From: Oscillospiraceae bacterium
GTDB taxonomy: Bacteria; Bacillota; Clostridia; Oscillospirales; Oscillospiraceae
Direction of reading: 5' to 3'
NCBI GenBank assembly: GCA_910574635.1
Contig: CAJTCG010000002.1
Location: forward strand, 124,001-188,000
Length of the DNA stretch: 64,000 nucleotides
The notes beneath the pieces are model-generated. The model ran no database searches, was not told the origin of the DNA, and saw only the letters and a program-made list of their open reading frames with translations. Both the position numbers and the translations under genes were made by a program. Each line of letters begins with the position of its first letter. Within the stretch, counting starts at the first letter, position 1. Shown piece by piece: positions 16,395-25,134 of the stretch.

Positions 16395-16418
16395 GGACCA
16401 CCCCGTAAGGAGTGGTCC
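16395..16418. terminator. Bidirectional terminator
   Basis: GGACCACCCC/GAGTGGTCC stem; CATTTTT follows on the plus strand and TTTTCC on the minus. Serves traX and the leftward RNA at 16395-16625. Confidence 0.75.
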
Positions 16419-16625
16419 CATTTTTACAGGCCCGCAGCGGCCGGTTCGATTACAGGCTTCGTGGGGAATTCCCCAAACGCATCCCGAAGTACATCGTGGC
16501 GCGATGGCTCACGTTGAGCCAATTGTCTTCCCAATCCAACCGCCTACAGGGTGACGGAAGGCTTCACGGAAAATCTTCCGGGCTCATGCCGGCTTGCGGC
16601 GAGCGACTTGCCCTCCAACCCCGTT
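16395..16625 (-). ncRNA. Candidate small RNA of about 230 nt
   Basis: A two-box promoter (16632-16660) directs leftward transcription into a 230-nt stretch that ends at the terminator 16395-16418 and holds no reading frame with a ribosome site. Visible stems include GGGGAATTCCCC and GGCTCA-ACG-TGAGCC. Confidence 0.5.
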
Positions 16626-16631
16626 ATCAAT

Positions 16632-16660
16632 GTTATATGCAATCCCCTGAAGTCCTATTC
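16632..16660 (-). promoter_or_regulatory. Two-box promoter of a candidate small RNA
   Basis: Minus strand GAAT, 16 nt, GCATATAAC; lies just past the stop of the 17.1-kb gene. Confidence 0.6.
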
Positions 16661-16672
16661 ACCGAAGCACCA

Positions 16673-17137
16673 TCAGCTGACCGTCAAGGACACAACAGCC
16701 CAATCTTCCGGGGCGTCCTCAATCTGCTTCGCCGTTCTCTCGTTGAGAACCACCTCAAACAGCTGCCATCCGCAGTCGTTGTAATGCAGGATACCGAACT
16801 CGCCCCAAGGAGAGAAGCGGTTGTCCGCAGCTTTGGCAGCCATATACAGGTCCCTGCTGGCATCGGAATCCAGAGCGAACTTCTCCGGCGCGGCTATCAT
16901 TGCATTAACCTGCTTCGCCAGGACGTCGCGGATTCCGTCGTTCCAGCCGGCGGCAATCTCCTTCACCTGGTCCGGAGAGTCGCTGCCGTAGATGAAGTTG
17001 CCAAACCCAATCTTCAAGCCCTCGTCAACGAAGTCCTCGAACTCTGTCTTGATGTATTCCTGAACGTCGGAGAGGTCATCGTCTGCCTGGCAATACGGAC
17101 CACCCAGAACCTCGGTGGTGTTAATCAAAAGTTTCAT
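16673..17137 (-). CDS. Small acidic protein of unknown function
   Basis: 154 residues from ATG with AAAGGAGG upstream. Mostly helical, with an EYIKTEFEDFVDEGLKIGFGNFIYG segment and a C-terminal WGEFGILHYNDCGWQLFEVVL beta part. No family is recognised. Divergent from the 17.3-kb gene, with two back-to-back two-box promoters between them. Confidence 0.7.
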   Translation of the reverse strand: MKLLINTTEVLGGPYCQADDDLSDVQEYIKTEFEDFVDEGLKIGFGNFIYGSDSPDQVKEIAAGWNDGIRDVLAKQVNAMIAAPEKFALDSDASRDLYMAAKAADNRFSPWGEFGILHYNDCGWQLFEVVLNERTAKQIEDAPEDWAVVSLTVS

Positions 17138-17181
17138 GGCTTCCTCCTTTTTGTGGCTTTCCCCACAAAGAAATTTGTCTG

Positions 17182-17210
17182 GTTATATGCGTCCGGCAGA
17201 AAAGCAATTC
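17182..17210 (-). promoter_or_regulatory. Two-box promoter, leftward
   Basis: Minus strand GAAT, 16 nt, GCATATAAC; 44 nt before the ATG at 17137. Confidence 0.65.
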
Positions 17211-17220
17211 CTTCCGGGAG

Positions 17221-17249
17221 GAATCCCTTTCCAGAAACTGGCATACAAC
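17221..17249 (+). promoter_or_regulatory. Two-box promoter, rightward
   Basis: GAAT, 16 nt, GCATACAAC; 47 nt before the ATG at 17297. Confidence 0.65.
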
Positions 17250-17296
17250 CATTTAACCCAAATTCAGGAAAGCTAATAACGAGGAAAGGAATTGAT

Positions 17297-19006
17297 ATGG
17301 TAAAGCAGAAGAAGAAAAGCACCCAAATTAGCAGCCTGGACAAAACACTTGGCCGCATAATCGGCATTGAAGTTCAAAATCCAGCAGAGTTTCGTAAGCT
17401 TATGGACCACTTCAAACAGCAATACAAAGAACGTGCAGAAGCCTACGGACTAACCGGAGAACCATCTGATAAGCCAGATGTAAAGGACTACGCGATGAAG
17501 GGATTCATGGAAATCTGCTCATCTGACAACGTAGAGAGTTACATCTATTGCGTTCGTGAGCTGCTGGCAGGCTACTGGAACCTCAATAGGGTTGTATACA
17601 GCTTTTCGAAGGAAGTCCTTGACTACATCGACAACGTTCTCCATCTTGCAGACTTCAAAGTTGATATGAGTCAGCTGGAGTGGATGGCGTCTACCCGCCC
17701 TATCCTTATTGAGGCGCCGCCTGGGAGCCCCGTTGAGAAGGTGTTTTTCGGCCGGGTAGGATTTATCAGCGACTCCATGCCGAATGACGAAAAGGGAGAA
17801 CGGCCCAAATTTACCAGTATGATAAGCCTTTTGTATAATTCGGACAGTGATGTGAAACTTTTGCTCACCCATGGCGTAAGAAGGCCCGTATCCTTCGTCT
17901 TGAATGACGCAGTTTCTAATCAGGACGAGGATGCCCCTGGCTTATCATTTGCGATGAAACTCGTGGCCTTCATAGGTTATATGAATTCCCACACAGACGG
18001 GAAGGAGTTGGCCTTCGAGGAAACCTCCATCAAGAATGGAGTGCGTTATAAGGTTCGTATCCCCCAAATCACCGGCATTATGCCTGACGAAACCAAGGAT
18101 AGTGGATGGATTCGAGCCGGCCTTGCGCCACTGTTCGCATACCTGGACCGTAAGAACATGCTGGAGAGTTTCCAAAAAGAATCTGGAGACCCGCTGGAGA
18201 AAATTGTGCTTCCCGTTAAGGAATATGACCAGGCCCTCTCGGACCATTTTGTACGCCAATTGGTCATTGATTGGGAATCAAGTCGGAACCTGTATCAATT
18301 CGATGATGAAACAGCATTTTGGGCAGGGATGGATTATGCCGAAGGGATTCTCGCTGAGGGCATCTCTACGGAATTACTGGACTACATGCCCCACGATACC
18401 ATCGTTCTCCATCCGCTGGGATACGACACGGATACGGCGTCGTTGATTTCCCGCTGCACTCTGGAGGGCAGTATTCCCGGCATCTTTATCGCCACCGTTA
18501 TCCGCAACAGAGGAGCGGGCGTCTACTATTTTGCGGAGAACTTGCCCATAATAGAAGGTGGACCAGCGGATTCCATGAATGATGTAGCCCCGGAAATCCT
18601 GTTCAATCTGTGCATATTCAAACACATTCTGACCATTTTGCATCGAAAGTCTATCCGCAAGATGGCAAATGAGCCTTTACCCCGGCCATCGTGGCTGGAA
18701 TCGCCGCCCAGCAAAGCCGAATCCATGCCGGAGCCTCCCGTAGTCCGGCAAGGAGGGGACATCAACGACACGATTCCGATTACCATGTACGACCTCACGA
18801 AGAGAGCCGTAAAGCGGGTGTCGCAGAAAGAAGCTGCCCGGCGCGGTGGCTGGAAGGTGGCTCCTCATACCCGGCGGAAGCACTACCACCGCTACTGGGT
18901 GGGTAAGGGGGAGAACCGGCACTTGGAACCCCGCCTGCTGGAAAGCATGAAAATCAACAGGGGAGAGAAAACTCCTTCGGTAATCACTCATAGCGTAGGA
19001 CTTTAA
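17297..19006 (+). CDS. Large protein of unknown function with a basic His/Arg tail
   Basis: 569 residues from ATG with GAGGAAAGGA upstream; the open frame back to 16412 has no start signal. The body is mixed alpha/beta with no enzyme motif I can name. The last 70 residues (VSQKEAARRGGWKVAPHTRRKHYHRYWVGKG region, near 510-545) form a basic tail of the type HxRRxHxxxYWxG found at the C-terminus of many phage and plasmid hypothetical proteins. Closed by its own terminator. It could be a nucleic-acid-binding protein, judging from the tail alone. Confidence 0.72.
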   Translation: MVKQKKKSTQISSLDKTLGRIIGIEVQNPAEFRKLMDHFKQQYKERAEAYGLTGEPSDKPDVKDYAMKGFMEICSSDNVESYIYCVRELLAGYWNLNRVVYSFSKEVLDYIDNVLHLADFKVDMSQLEWMASTRPILIEAPPGSPVEKVFFGRVGFISDSMPNDEKGERPKFTSMISLLYNSDSDVKLLLTHGVRRPVSFVLNDAVSNQDEDAPGLSFAMKLVAFIGYMNSHTDGKELAFEETSIKNGVRYKVRIPQITGIMPDETKDSGWIRAGLAPLFAYLDRKNMLESFQKESGDPLEKIVLPVKEYDQALSDHFVRQLVIDWESSRNLYQFDDETAFWAGMDYAEGILAEGISTELLDYMPHDTIVLHPLGYDTDTASLISRCTLEGSIPGIFIATVIRNRGAGVYYFAENLPIIEGGPADSMNDVAPEILFNLCIFKHILTILHRKSIRKMANEPLPRPSWLESPPSKAESMPEPPVVRQGGDINDTIPITMYDLTKRAVKRVSQKEAARRGGWKVAPHTRRKHYHRYWVGKGENRHLEPRLLESMKINRGEKTPSVITHSVGL

Positions 19007-19013
19007 CGGAAAA

Positions 19014-19034
19014 GGGAGGCCATTATGGCCTCCC
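19014..19034 (+). terminator. Terminator
   Basis: GGGAGGCCA/TGGCCTCCC with a three-base loop, then TCTTTG. Confidence 0.7.
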
Positions 19035-19079
19035 TCTTTGATAATATTGGGCAATGTGCTCAAATTAAAGGAACATTAT

Positions 19080-19108
19080 TTGACAAAACCGTCGAGATAC
19101 GATATTAT
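19080..19108 (+). promoter_or_regulatory. Sigma-70 promoter of the recombinase operon
   Basis: TTGACA (19080-19085), exactly 17 nt, TATTAT (19103-19108). A near-consensus housekeeping promoter among the two-box ones. Confidence 0.8.
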
Positions 19109-19185
19109 AAGAAATGACAAAAAATATCGATTCTGTTTGGATGTTCTGTCTAATCTGCCGGTACTGTTTTTTGAGAGGAGGGTTT

Positions 19186-20250
19186 ATGGACGAAGAAAAG
19201 AAGCGAATTGAGATATCCATTGGAGCGGATGGCGAACCCAGCTTTGAAGTTATTCCGCGTGATAAGGAAATAGAGGACCGGCAGAAATCACAGATTCAGC
19301 TTGTCGGCCCCTACTGCCGGGTCAGCACACTGTCGGAGCAGCAGGAAACCAGCTATGAGCAGCAAAAACTGTATTATACCGAATATGTGCAAAAGCACCC
19401 TAACTGGACCTTGGTGGATATCTACGCAGACCCCGGAATTTCCGCAACATCGACGAAGCGCCGCAAACAGTTCAATCGTCTGATTGCGGACTGTAAGAGG
19501 GGAGCGGTCACCTACATCATCACGAAGCAGGTTTCCCGGTTCGCTAGAAACACCATTGACTGCGTTGGTATATGCCGGGAGTTGAGAAATCTTGACCCTC
19601 CGGTGGGCGTGTTTTTTGAAACCGAGGGATTGAATACGCTGTCCTCCACCAGCGATTTGATTTTAACATTCATGGCGGCCCTGGCGCAGGGAGAAAGTGA
19701 AACAAAGTCCCTCAGTATGAAGTGGGCGATTCGGAGCCGCTTCGAAAGGAAAATACCCCGGGTGACCCAGCTTTATGGATTCGATAAACACAAACTTGAC
19801 TCTGTGGTCGCTCTGGAGCCAAATGGAATCCGTCAAGCCTTGCCTCATAACAAGGACATTGAAAATGTGCGGCTCATGTACCGCTGGTTGCTGGAGGGCG
19901 CAACCATTTCAGAGATTCAGGCTCGGCTCTACAGCATGGGAATTCCGTCACCAAAAGGAAAGCCTCAGTGGTCCTACTCGTCCATCCGGTACATCTTATC
20001 AAATGAGAAATACTGCGGGAATATTATCATGCAGAAAACGTTCGTCAAGGATGTTCTTGAGCACAAATCCATAAAGAACATAGGGCAGGAGCCAACTTAT
20101 ATTCTAAGGGGCGTTCTGCCTGCCGTCATTTCAACGGACGAGTGGCTTGCTGCCCAGCGCATCCTTGGAACAATGCCTCTTAACCACCGGATAGATAAAT
20201 CCACCGAGAAGGTCGGCCCATGGGAAAACATGCACCTGTTTGAGTATTGA
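19186..20250 (+). CDS. Serine recombinase (resolvase/invertase N-terminal plus recombinase domain)
   Basis: 354 residues from ATG with GAGAGGAGG upstream. The catalytic domain shows YCRVST (Ser 47), DPGISATSTKRRKQFNRLI and KQVSRFARNT. The recombinase domain (about 185-330) has LYGFDK, VRLMYRWLLEGATISEI and SIRYILSNEKYCGN. Large serine recombinases that integrate elements usually run 450-550 residues with a zinc ribbon and coiled coil at the end; both are missing, so this is a short form. It may act as a resolvase, inversion enzyme or integrase. The next gene follows after 16 nt and may be a cofactor or directionality factor. Confidence 0.88.
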   Translation: MDEEKKRIEISIGADGEPSFEVIPRDKEIEDRQKSQIQLVGPYCRVSTLSEQQETSYEQQKLYYTEYVQKHPNWTLVDIYADPGISATSTKRRKQFNRLIADCKRGAVTYIITKQVSRFARNTIDCVGICRELRNLDPPVGVFFETEGLNTLSSTSDLILTFMAALAQGESETKSLSMKWAIRSRFERKIPRVTQLYGFDKHKLDSVVALEPNGIRQALPHNKDIENVRLMYRWLLEGATISEIQARLYSMGIPSPKGKPQWSYSSIRYILSNEKYCGNIIMQKTFVKDVLEHKSIKNIGQEPTYILRGVLPAVISTDEWLAAQRILGTMPLNHRIDKSTEKVGPWENMHLFEY

Positions 20251-20266
20251 CAAAAAGGAGGAGCAG

Positions 20267-20881
20267 ATGAACTTTGCAGATATTGATTTCATGAACTTCA
20301 AGGTCGTAGTCCAGGGAATCCAGACAGTTACAAATGCGGAAATTCGTGTTGGACCGTCCAGGGTCAGCTTCAATGCCATTTCCGCGGCAGAAATGGGTTA
20401 TCCCGAATTTGTCAGGATATACGTCTCTGAAGATGCCTCAAAAGTCATCATTGAGCCTTGCAGCAAAGAGAAAAGCCACGTCATCCCATTTTACCAGGAA
20501 CAGCGCAGCGAAAAGACGGGCGAGATTCTTAAAAATGCCCCTATCCACATCATGGATGCCGGTTTGGCCAAAGGAATCCGTGAAAAGATGAGGTGGGGGA
20601 AGGGGACATATCATTGTTCCGCAATCCGCTTCGACGAGCGGCCTCGGACCTTGTTCTTTGATTTGGCCAAGGCTGACAATACTAAGAGGAAGAGAATAAA
20701 AACCGGCAACGTCCTGGATAGCTACCCGTCCATTTCGACCCTCATGGAAGGCATGCGACCTATTGCGCTTTTGGGGGCTCATGACACCGGCAATCGCGGC
20801 AGCCATGTCGCAGGTCGCTCCCAAAGCACCGAAACCATAATTGAGGTCGACTACCACGAACCCGCTCCCAAAAAATCTTAA
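20267..20881 (+). CDS. Unknown protein co-transcribed with the serine recombinase
   Basis: 204 residues from ATG with AAAGGAGG upstream. Two beta-rich halves: residues 1-75 include VGPSRVSFN and FVRIYVSEDASKVIIEP, and residues 75-150 include YHCSAIRFDERPRTLFFDL, with a poorly ordered basic tail. No domain is recognised. Tight spacing to the recombinase suggests a linked role, for example a recombination directionality factor. That is inference from position. Confidence 0.65.
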   Translation: MNFADIDFMNFKVVVQGIQTVTNAEIRVGPSRVSFNAISAAEMGYPEFVRIYVSEDASKVIIEPCSKEKSHVIPFYQEQRSEKTGEILKNAPIHIMDAGLAKGIREKMRWGKGTYHCSAIRFDERPRTLFFDLAKADNTKRKRIKTGNVLDSYPSISTLMEGMRPIALLGAHDTGNRGSHVAGRSQSTETIIEVDYHEPAPKKS

Positions 20882-21118
20882 CGACTAAACATAACCCTTG
20901 GGCAGCTGGGCAAACTATATTGAGATGTCTGCTTAGCGGCCAAGGGTATCGCGGCTGTTAGGCTATCATCTCCCAAGACGCATCTCTCTTTCCGGAACTG
21001 GCCCGGAGGAGGGGTGCGTTTTGTGCGTTCTGGGCAGATTCCCAGCTTGTGCCCATGCGTTAAAATCCAGCAACTTCCGAATAATATTCGTCTAAAACCG
21101 CCAGATATATTGGTTTCG
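20882..21118 (+). other. Structured gap with a terminator
   Basis: No gene. A long-range stem ACCCTTGG/CCAAGGGT (about 20895-20948) precedes a terminator-like hairpin (ACGCATCTCTCTTTCCGG with CCGGAGGAGGGGTGCGT, 20978-21019, then TTTTG). Being next to the recombinase operon it could include an attachment site, but no crossover sequence can be defined. Confidence 0.45.
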
Positions 21119-21147
21119 TAATGAGATTTTAAACTTCCGCATACAAC
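21119..21147 (+). promoter_or_regulatory. Two-box promoter of the ParB-like gene
   Basis: TAAT, 16 nt, GCATACAAC; 54 nt before the ATG at 21201. Confidence 0.6.
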
Positions 21148-21200
21148 TACCCAATCGCTTTTCTAAGGGATAATATACATATGTAAAGGAGAATCTCATT

Positions 21201-22277
21201 ATGAAGACCAACAATGCTGTGAAGGACCAGAAGGACGTTCAGGCTCTCCGGAAGACCGCGCTCCAGGCGACTGCCAAGGCCATCAAGGCGGGCGTTGCCA
21301 CCGAGGGCAGCGTGACCGTCTACCTTAGCGAGGGTAGCAAGAAGCTGACTGCCGACGCCAAGGCAAAAATCGTTGAGACCGCACTGGACAACTGCGGCCT
21401 CATCTCCCGGAACGGCAAGAAGGTAAACATCTCTGTGGATGTTCTGGCACTCGATTTGTCCTACCAACGCGACCCCCGCAAGGAGATGAAGAAGGTCTAC
21501 AATCTCATGGAGGGCTGGGACGACGAGCACGCCGACGACATCGTGGTGAGTTACCGTGATGGCATCCTGTACGTCATGGACGGCGGACATCGGCTGCTGG
21601 CTGCCATCCTTCTGGGTATCGATACCCTGACTGTGCGGGTGCTGGAGGGGAAAACCAGAGAGACAGAGGCCGCCTATTTCGAGAGCCAGAAGGACAAGGA
21701 GACGACACTCAAGCCTGCGCAGACGTTCAAGGCCGGCATGGTAAGCAAGGACCCGACCGTGGCTGCCATCTACACCATCTGCAATCAGTTCGGGCTGACG
21801 GTTACCAGCCACATGAAGAACGTCGCTCGTCCCATGCGGGCAATCGTTGCGGCCAGAACCGTCGTGGATAACCCGGCTATCGATGGCACCGACTGCCTCA
21901 GCTGGATGTTCTCCGTCATGGAGACGGCCTGGTGGCTCGAGTCCCGCAGCAAACTCACCGGCGCTCTCACGAGCAAGATGATTTTCGCATTTCAGGATGT
22001 CTACATCGATGGAATGCGGAAGGGCCAGCTGGATGAGTACACCTCAAATCTGTGCAGTGTCCTGCGCTCCTGCTCCCCGAGCATTGTTTCTGCCTACGGC
22101 GTCCTCCTGCAGCCCGGTGACGAGCAGCGTGCTCAGGCCATGGGTGCCCTGAAGCAGATTGCCGTGGGCAAGGCCGACCTGGACGCCATCTACTACCTGG
22201 CCACGAAGGCCGAGGAGCAGAAGAAGGCGAACAAGAGCGGCTCCAAGAAGGCCAAGAAGGTGAAGAAAATCAGCTAA
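21201..22277 (+). CDS. ParB/Srx-fold (ParB N-terminal-like) protein
   Basis: 358 residues from ATG with AAAGGAG upstream. Residues 75-160 form the ParB N-terminal-like domain: DLSYQRDP, then DDIVVSYRDGILYVMDGGHRLLAA (about 112-135), then VRVLEG. The rest is helical and ends in a Lys-rich tail (KKAKKVKKIS). True partition ParB proteins have a helix-turn-helix and a dimer domain after this part; neither is obvious. It belongs to the broad class of ParB-fold proteins on phages and plasmids that may bind CTP or DNA. No ParA is nearby. Confidence 0.75.
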   Translation: MKTNNAVKDQKDVQALRKTALQATAKAIKAGVATEGSVTVYLSEGSKKLTADAKAKIVETALDNCGLISRNGKKVNISVDVLALDLSYQRDPRKEMKKVYNLMEGWDDEHADDIVVSYRDGILYVMDGGHRLLAAILLGIDTLTVRVLEGKTRETEAAYFESQKDKETTLKPAQTFKAGMVSKDPTVAAIYTICNQFGLTVTSHMKNVARPMRAIVAARTVVDNPAIDGTDCLSWMFSVMETAWWLESRSKLTGALTSKMIFAFQDVYIDGMRKGQLDEYTSNLCSVLRSCSPSIVSAYGVLLQPGDEQRAQAMGALKQIAVGKADLDAIYYLATKAEEQKKANKSGSKKAKKVKKIS

Positions 22278-22289
22278 TCCCCAAACAGA

Positions 22290-22316
22290 AAATCTCCCGC
22301 CAACCGGCGGGAGATT
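22290..22316. terminator. Bidirectional terminator
   Basis: AAATCTCCCGCC/GGCGGGAGATTT, 12-bp stem, T-runs on both sides; separates the ParB-like gene from the convergent Pth2 operon. Confidence 0.8.
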
Positions 22317-22332
22317 TTTCTTTGCTCTTGCG

Positions 22333-22761
22333 TCAACGATACAGCTGATACTTCTTGCTGATGGCATGGGCCACATCATCCGGCATCGGCCTGAACCAGA
22401 TGCCGGTCAGAGTAGTCCCATTCGGCTCCTCCGGCGTCAGCTCCGTCAAACAGTTATCAAAAATCAGGCCGAAATCCACATTCTCAACCAGCCCCACTTC
22501 CTCAGCCGCAGTCTTGGCTTTGAGGAGATGGATTTTGTTGCGGGCCTCGCAGACAGTTTTCACAAAAGCCCCTTCGACGTAGCTCTCGAAGATTCCCTGC
22601 GGGATTTCCATTTCGCAGCGGTAGCTGCCGCCCTCAAGGTGGGCGTTCCGGCGGAGCGCTCTCGTCCAATACCCTTCAGCGCAATGGCTCACCTGAGCCA
22701 ACAGCTTTCCGGTGGACATATGCAGGTCTTTGCGCATGATGAACAGGCGTCTAAAATTCAC
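22333..22761 (-). CDS. Pth2-type peptidyl-tRNA hydrolase family protein
   Basis: 142 residues. The start MRKDLHMSTGKLLAQVSHCAEGYW matches the Pth2 signature (basic-Asp-Leu, Met-Ser-x-GK, AQ-x-SHA). Later K-A-A-EEVGL and FGLIFDNCLTELTPEEPNGTTLTGIWFRPMP fit the family's second half. Pth2 frees tRNA from stalled peptidyl-tRNA and is normal in archaea and eukaryotes; bacteria rely on the unrelated Pth1, with Pth2-like proteins seen sporadically. Start codon uncertain: GTG at 22761 with GGGGTGG upstream is the annotated one, ATG at 22737 the alternative. Last gene of a six-gene operon. Confidence 0.75.
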   Translation of the reverse strand: MNFRRLFIMRKDLHMSTGKLLAQVSHCAEGYWTRALRRNAHLEGGSYRCEMEIPQGIFESYVEGAFVKTVCEARNKIHLLKAKTAAEEVGLVENVDFGLIFDNCLTELTPEEPNGTTLTGIWFRPMPDDVAHAISKKYQLYR

Positions 22762-22825
22762 AATTTGTAGGCCACCCCAATTCCGCTAGTCAGCAGGGAA
22801 GAGGAGGCATCTCCTTTCTGTAGGA

Positions 22826-23215
22826 TTAGATTCCGATGTACAGCAGTCGGGCTGACTTCCCATCCTTCAAGTATACACTGGAAACGGCATCGAGTCTATC
22901 GTCCAAGATATGGACCCGAACCGGCCAGCAGTTCCTGGAGGTACGGAAAAGAGCGGGGCCACTGCTAACCGTCAGGTACAGGCAGCCTCTCTCAATTTCG
23001 TACTTGCGCCAGCGGAAAAATTGTCCACTGGCAGTGCAATCAAGGGTCAAGGACAGCTCATCGTCCGTTAGCTCAATATCCGAGGCCACCAGAGCCTCAT
23101 AGGAGGTGGTGCCGGCATCAGCAAACCACAATGAGCCGAATGTGACGGCCACAATCAGAATCGGGAGAGTAATGCTGGCAATCCGCAAAAGAAGTAGTTT
23201 GTGTTTAGTTTGCAT
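22826..23215 (-). CDS. Membrane-anchored small protein
   Basis: 129 residues from the ATG at 23215 with GGAAAGGAGG upstream. A basic N-terminus, one membrane helix (about 10-29, ITLPILIVAVTFGSLWF), and an external beta-rich part with a Cys pair (LTLDCTASG, RGCLYL). No family is recognised. Its start is two bases from the stop of the preceding gene, so the two are translated together. Confidence 0.68.
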   Translation of the reverse strand: MQTKHKLLLLRIASITLPILIVAVTFGSLWFADAGTTSYEALVASDIELTDDELSLTLDCTASGQFFRWRKYEIERGCLYLTVSSGPALFRTSRNCWPVRVHILDDRLDAVSSVYLKDGKSARLLYIGI

Positions 23216-23216
23216 T

Positions 23217-23414
23217 TTAGCCTCCTTTCCATGTTTGGGATGCAATAGCAAATACGGCAAAAATCACGATTGCCAAGGCGCACGCATAACCCAGAACCCC
23301 GACCGCTTTGGCAAATCTCGTATCCGTATGCATTGCGGAAGCGCAGAAGACAGAGAGGGGCAAAACTCCGAACAGAATCCCCTTGGCGGCGGCAACGATA
23401 TAATCGGGATACAT
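23217..23414 (-). CDS. Two-helix membrane protein
   Basis: 65 residues from the ATG at 23414 (AAAGGGG upstream). Hydrophobic segments IVAAAKGILFGVLPLSVF and VGVLGYACALAIVIFAVFAIA flank a short charged loop. Function unknown. Lies between the AAA-CYTH gene and the next membrane protein in one operon. Confidence 0.62.
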   Translation of the reverse strand: MYPDYIVAAAKGILFGVLPLSVFCASAMHTDTRFAKAVGVLGYACALAIVIFAVFAIASQTWKGG

Positions 23415-23485
23415 AGGGAACCCCTTTCTCCAGCGGTATCGGGCAGGCAGGAACCTCGCCCATTTGCCCGAACCGTTCTCTTTTG

Positions 23486-24775
23486 TCAACCACCAAGGGC
23501 CTCTTCTAGCAGATGACCGCTATTCCCCGCGATTGCCCGGTTGGAAAACCGTTTATCTCCAGTGATTTCCTTGACAACGGTAATCTCCGGCGGGAAAGAT
23601 ACTGCGTCATCTTTCCGAAGCCCCTCAACCTCAATAGTAACGTAGCGGTCTTCGCCAGTGTACACATCCAGCTCCAGGTACTGGTCCTGATAAGGGAAAC
23701 AATGCCGGGTCTTATGAATTGGGGTGATTTTCCCGTAGTCTACCTGAGCCAGGAAAGAAGCGTACTGGCGAGGCGTAATCATGGACTCCCTCTCGATGCG
23801 GTCCGTCACCCCATCCAAGTCAGTCTTCTCCGTATAAAAGAAGGAGAAGTTAGTCCCATCGCCCCGCTGGCGAACCCGCCGTTCCGTGTTGCCGATATCG
23901 GGCAGATACGTCTGCACAATTTGGGAAGCCACGGGATTGTACTTCCCAAGGGATTCCAAGTCCGGCATCAGTGCCAGGAACTTGCGTTCTCTTTCCACAG
24001 GGGCGGGAATGCCAAGGCAGTCATAGATAACCTTGATGGCGGCCGCAATCTTCTCCTGAAAGGTTCCGGTGTTGCCAATAATGGAGAGGTGAGGGTGCCC
24101 GGTCCAGGCTTTCAGTGTCTTGGTATCGAGTTCCCGGGCCTGTTCCGGGGTTTCAGAGCGGGCGGCGTTGTTGGAAAGGGTATAAGCCTCCTCGGCGCCG
24201 TTGGCCGCCGTGACCATGTGGATAACAGCATCATAACTGTCCCGAGCCTCTACTAAATTGGAGCCGTGCTCGGCCAGCAGGGCCTCGATAGCAGCTGCGT
24301 CCGCATAAGCAAGACCATCCAGTTTGCCACGGTCGCAAAGAATGACGGTCTGGAAGCCATGCTCCATCAATTCGGCGGCGGCGGTTTCTACAACGTGCTC
24401 CATGGCGAACTGGTTGTTCAGGATATGGCTCTGGAACCCAATCATTCCGAAGTCCCCGGGTGTGATGTGCATGCCGGAGATGAGGGTGGTCGCAGCCTCT
24501 GGGACAATGAATACCTTGACGCCGCGGCTCTCCAGTTCCTGAACGGCTTTAGCCATCAAGGTGGTTTTTCCGGCGCAGGGCCCGCCGGTAATGGCAATCT
24601 TGACGATTTCCCCGGACATGATGCCCATGTCTAAGGCAAGTTGCGGGAGTGGCGCCGGTTTGGGTTCTGGCTCCTTGGGCAGCTTGATAGCGATGTTACC
24701 AACGGTGCAGGGAGAACGGTTGCTACGGCGGTAATGAGGGATGGGGTCACAGACGGGCGAATATACTTGATTCAC
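23486..24775 (-). CDS. AAA-type P-loop kinase-like domain fused to a CYTH domain
   Basis: 429 residues from GTG with AAAAGGAGG upstream. Residues 55-230 form an AAA_28-like P-loop domain (GGPCAGKTT at 64-72; later VILCDRGKLDG). Residues about 250-420 form a CYTH/triphosphate-tunnel domain, starting with VERERKFLALMP (the ExExK-type signature) and continuing with ERRVRQRGDG and FFYTEKT. CYTH enzymes hydrolyse triphosphate groups or make cAMP. P-loop-CYTH fusions are known, for example plant TTM1/2. Substrate here is unknown; a nucleotide or RNA end is plausible, and the operon also has Pth2. Both domain calls are good, the joint role is inference. Confidence 0.85.
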   Translation of the reverse strand: MNQVYSPVCDPIPHYRRSNRSPCTVGNIAIKLPKEPEPKPAPLPQLALDMGIMSGEIVKIAITGGPCAGKTTLMAKAVQELESRGVKVFIVPEAATTLISGMHITPGDFGMIGFQSHILNNQFAMEHVVETAAAELMEHGFQTVILCDRGKLDGLAYADAAAIEALLAEHGSNLVEARDSYDAVIHMVTAANGAEEAYTLSNNAARSETPEQARELDTKTLKAWTGHPHLSIIGNTGTFQEKIAAAIKVIYDCLGIPAPVERERKFLALMPDLESLGKYNPVASQIVQTYLPDIGNTERRVRQRGDGTNFSFFYTEKTDLDGVTDRIERESMITPRQYASFLAQVDYGKITPIHKTRHCFPYQDQYLELDVYTGEDRYVTIEVEGLRKDDAVSFPPEITVVKEITGDKRFSNRAIAGNSGHLLEEALGG

Positions 24776-24789
24776 AAAAATTCCTCCTT

Positions 24790-25134
24790 TTAGACGGCCC
24801 AAATAGTATGGGTCAGAGTGAAGAGCGCCAGCGCAGCCCCAACAAGGATTCCTGCGCCAGCCGGGATATCGTACGAAACAGCCGCCTCACGACATGTGAA
24901 GCGCCGAATCTGGTATTGGCGGAAATACGCCTTGGGAACGCTGCCAGCAATGACGCCAATAAAGCCGAAAACCGTACAAACCAGAGCCGCTGCCGGTACA
25001 GGAAATGCGTTAGGGAGACCGTCCAGCTTCAAGAGTACGGCTCCTAGGCAGAGATGAATCAGGAAGGTGGCGGCAGCGCAGAAGAGAAGGGATAGAATGC
25101 GGTGCTTAATGGGCAGGATTTCGAATTTTACCAT
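24790..25134 (-). CDS. Small membrane protein
   Basis: 114 residues from ATG with AAGGAGG upstream. Four hydrophobic segments (about 12-30, 45-66, 88-104 and the end) with a basic loop FRQYQIRRF. No family is recognised. Overlaps the end of the preceding gene by 7 nt, so translation is coupled. Confidence 0.68.
   Translation of the reverse strand: MVKFEILPIKHRILSLLFCAAATFLIHLCLGAVLLKLDGLPNAFPVPAAALVCTVFGFIGVIAGSVPKAYFRQYQIRRFTCREAAVSYDIPAGAGILVGAALALFTLTHTIWAV

Noticed and set aside
16412..17296. Upstream extension of the 17.3-kb gene by 295 codons
   Set aside because: It runs antisense through a gene and a promoter pair; the ATG at 17297 has the ribosome site.
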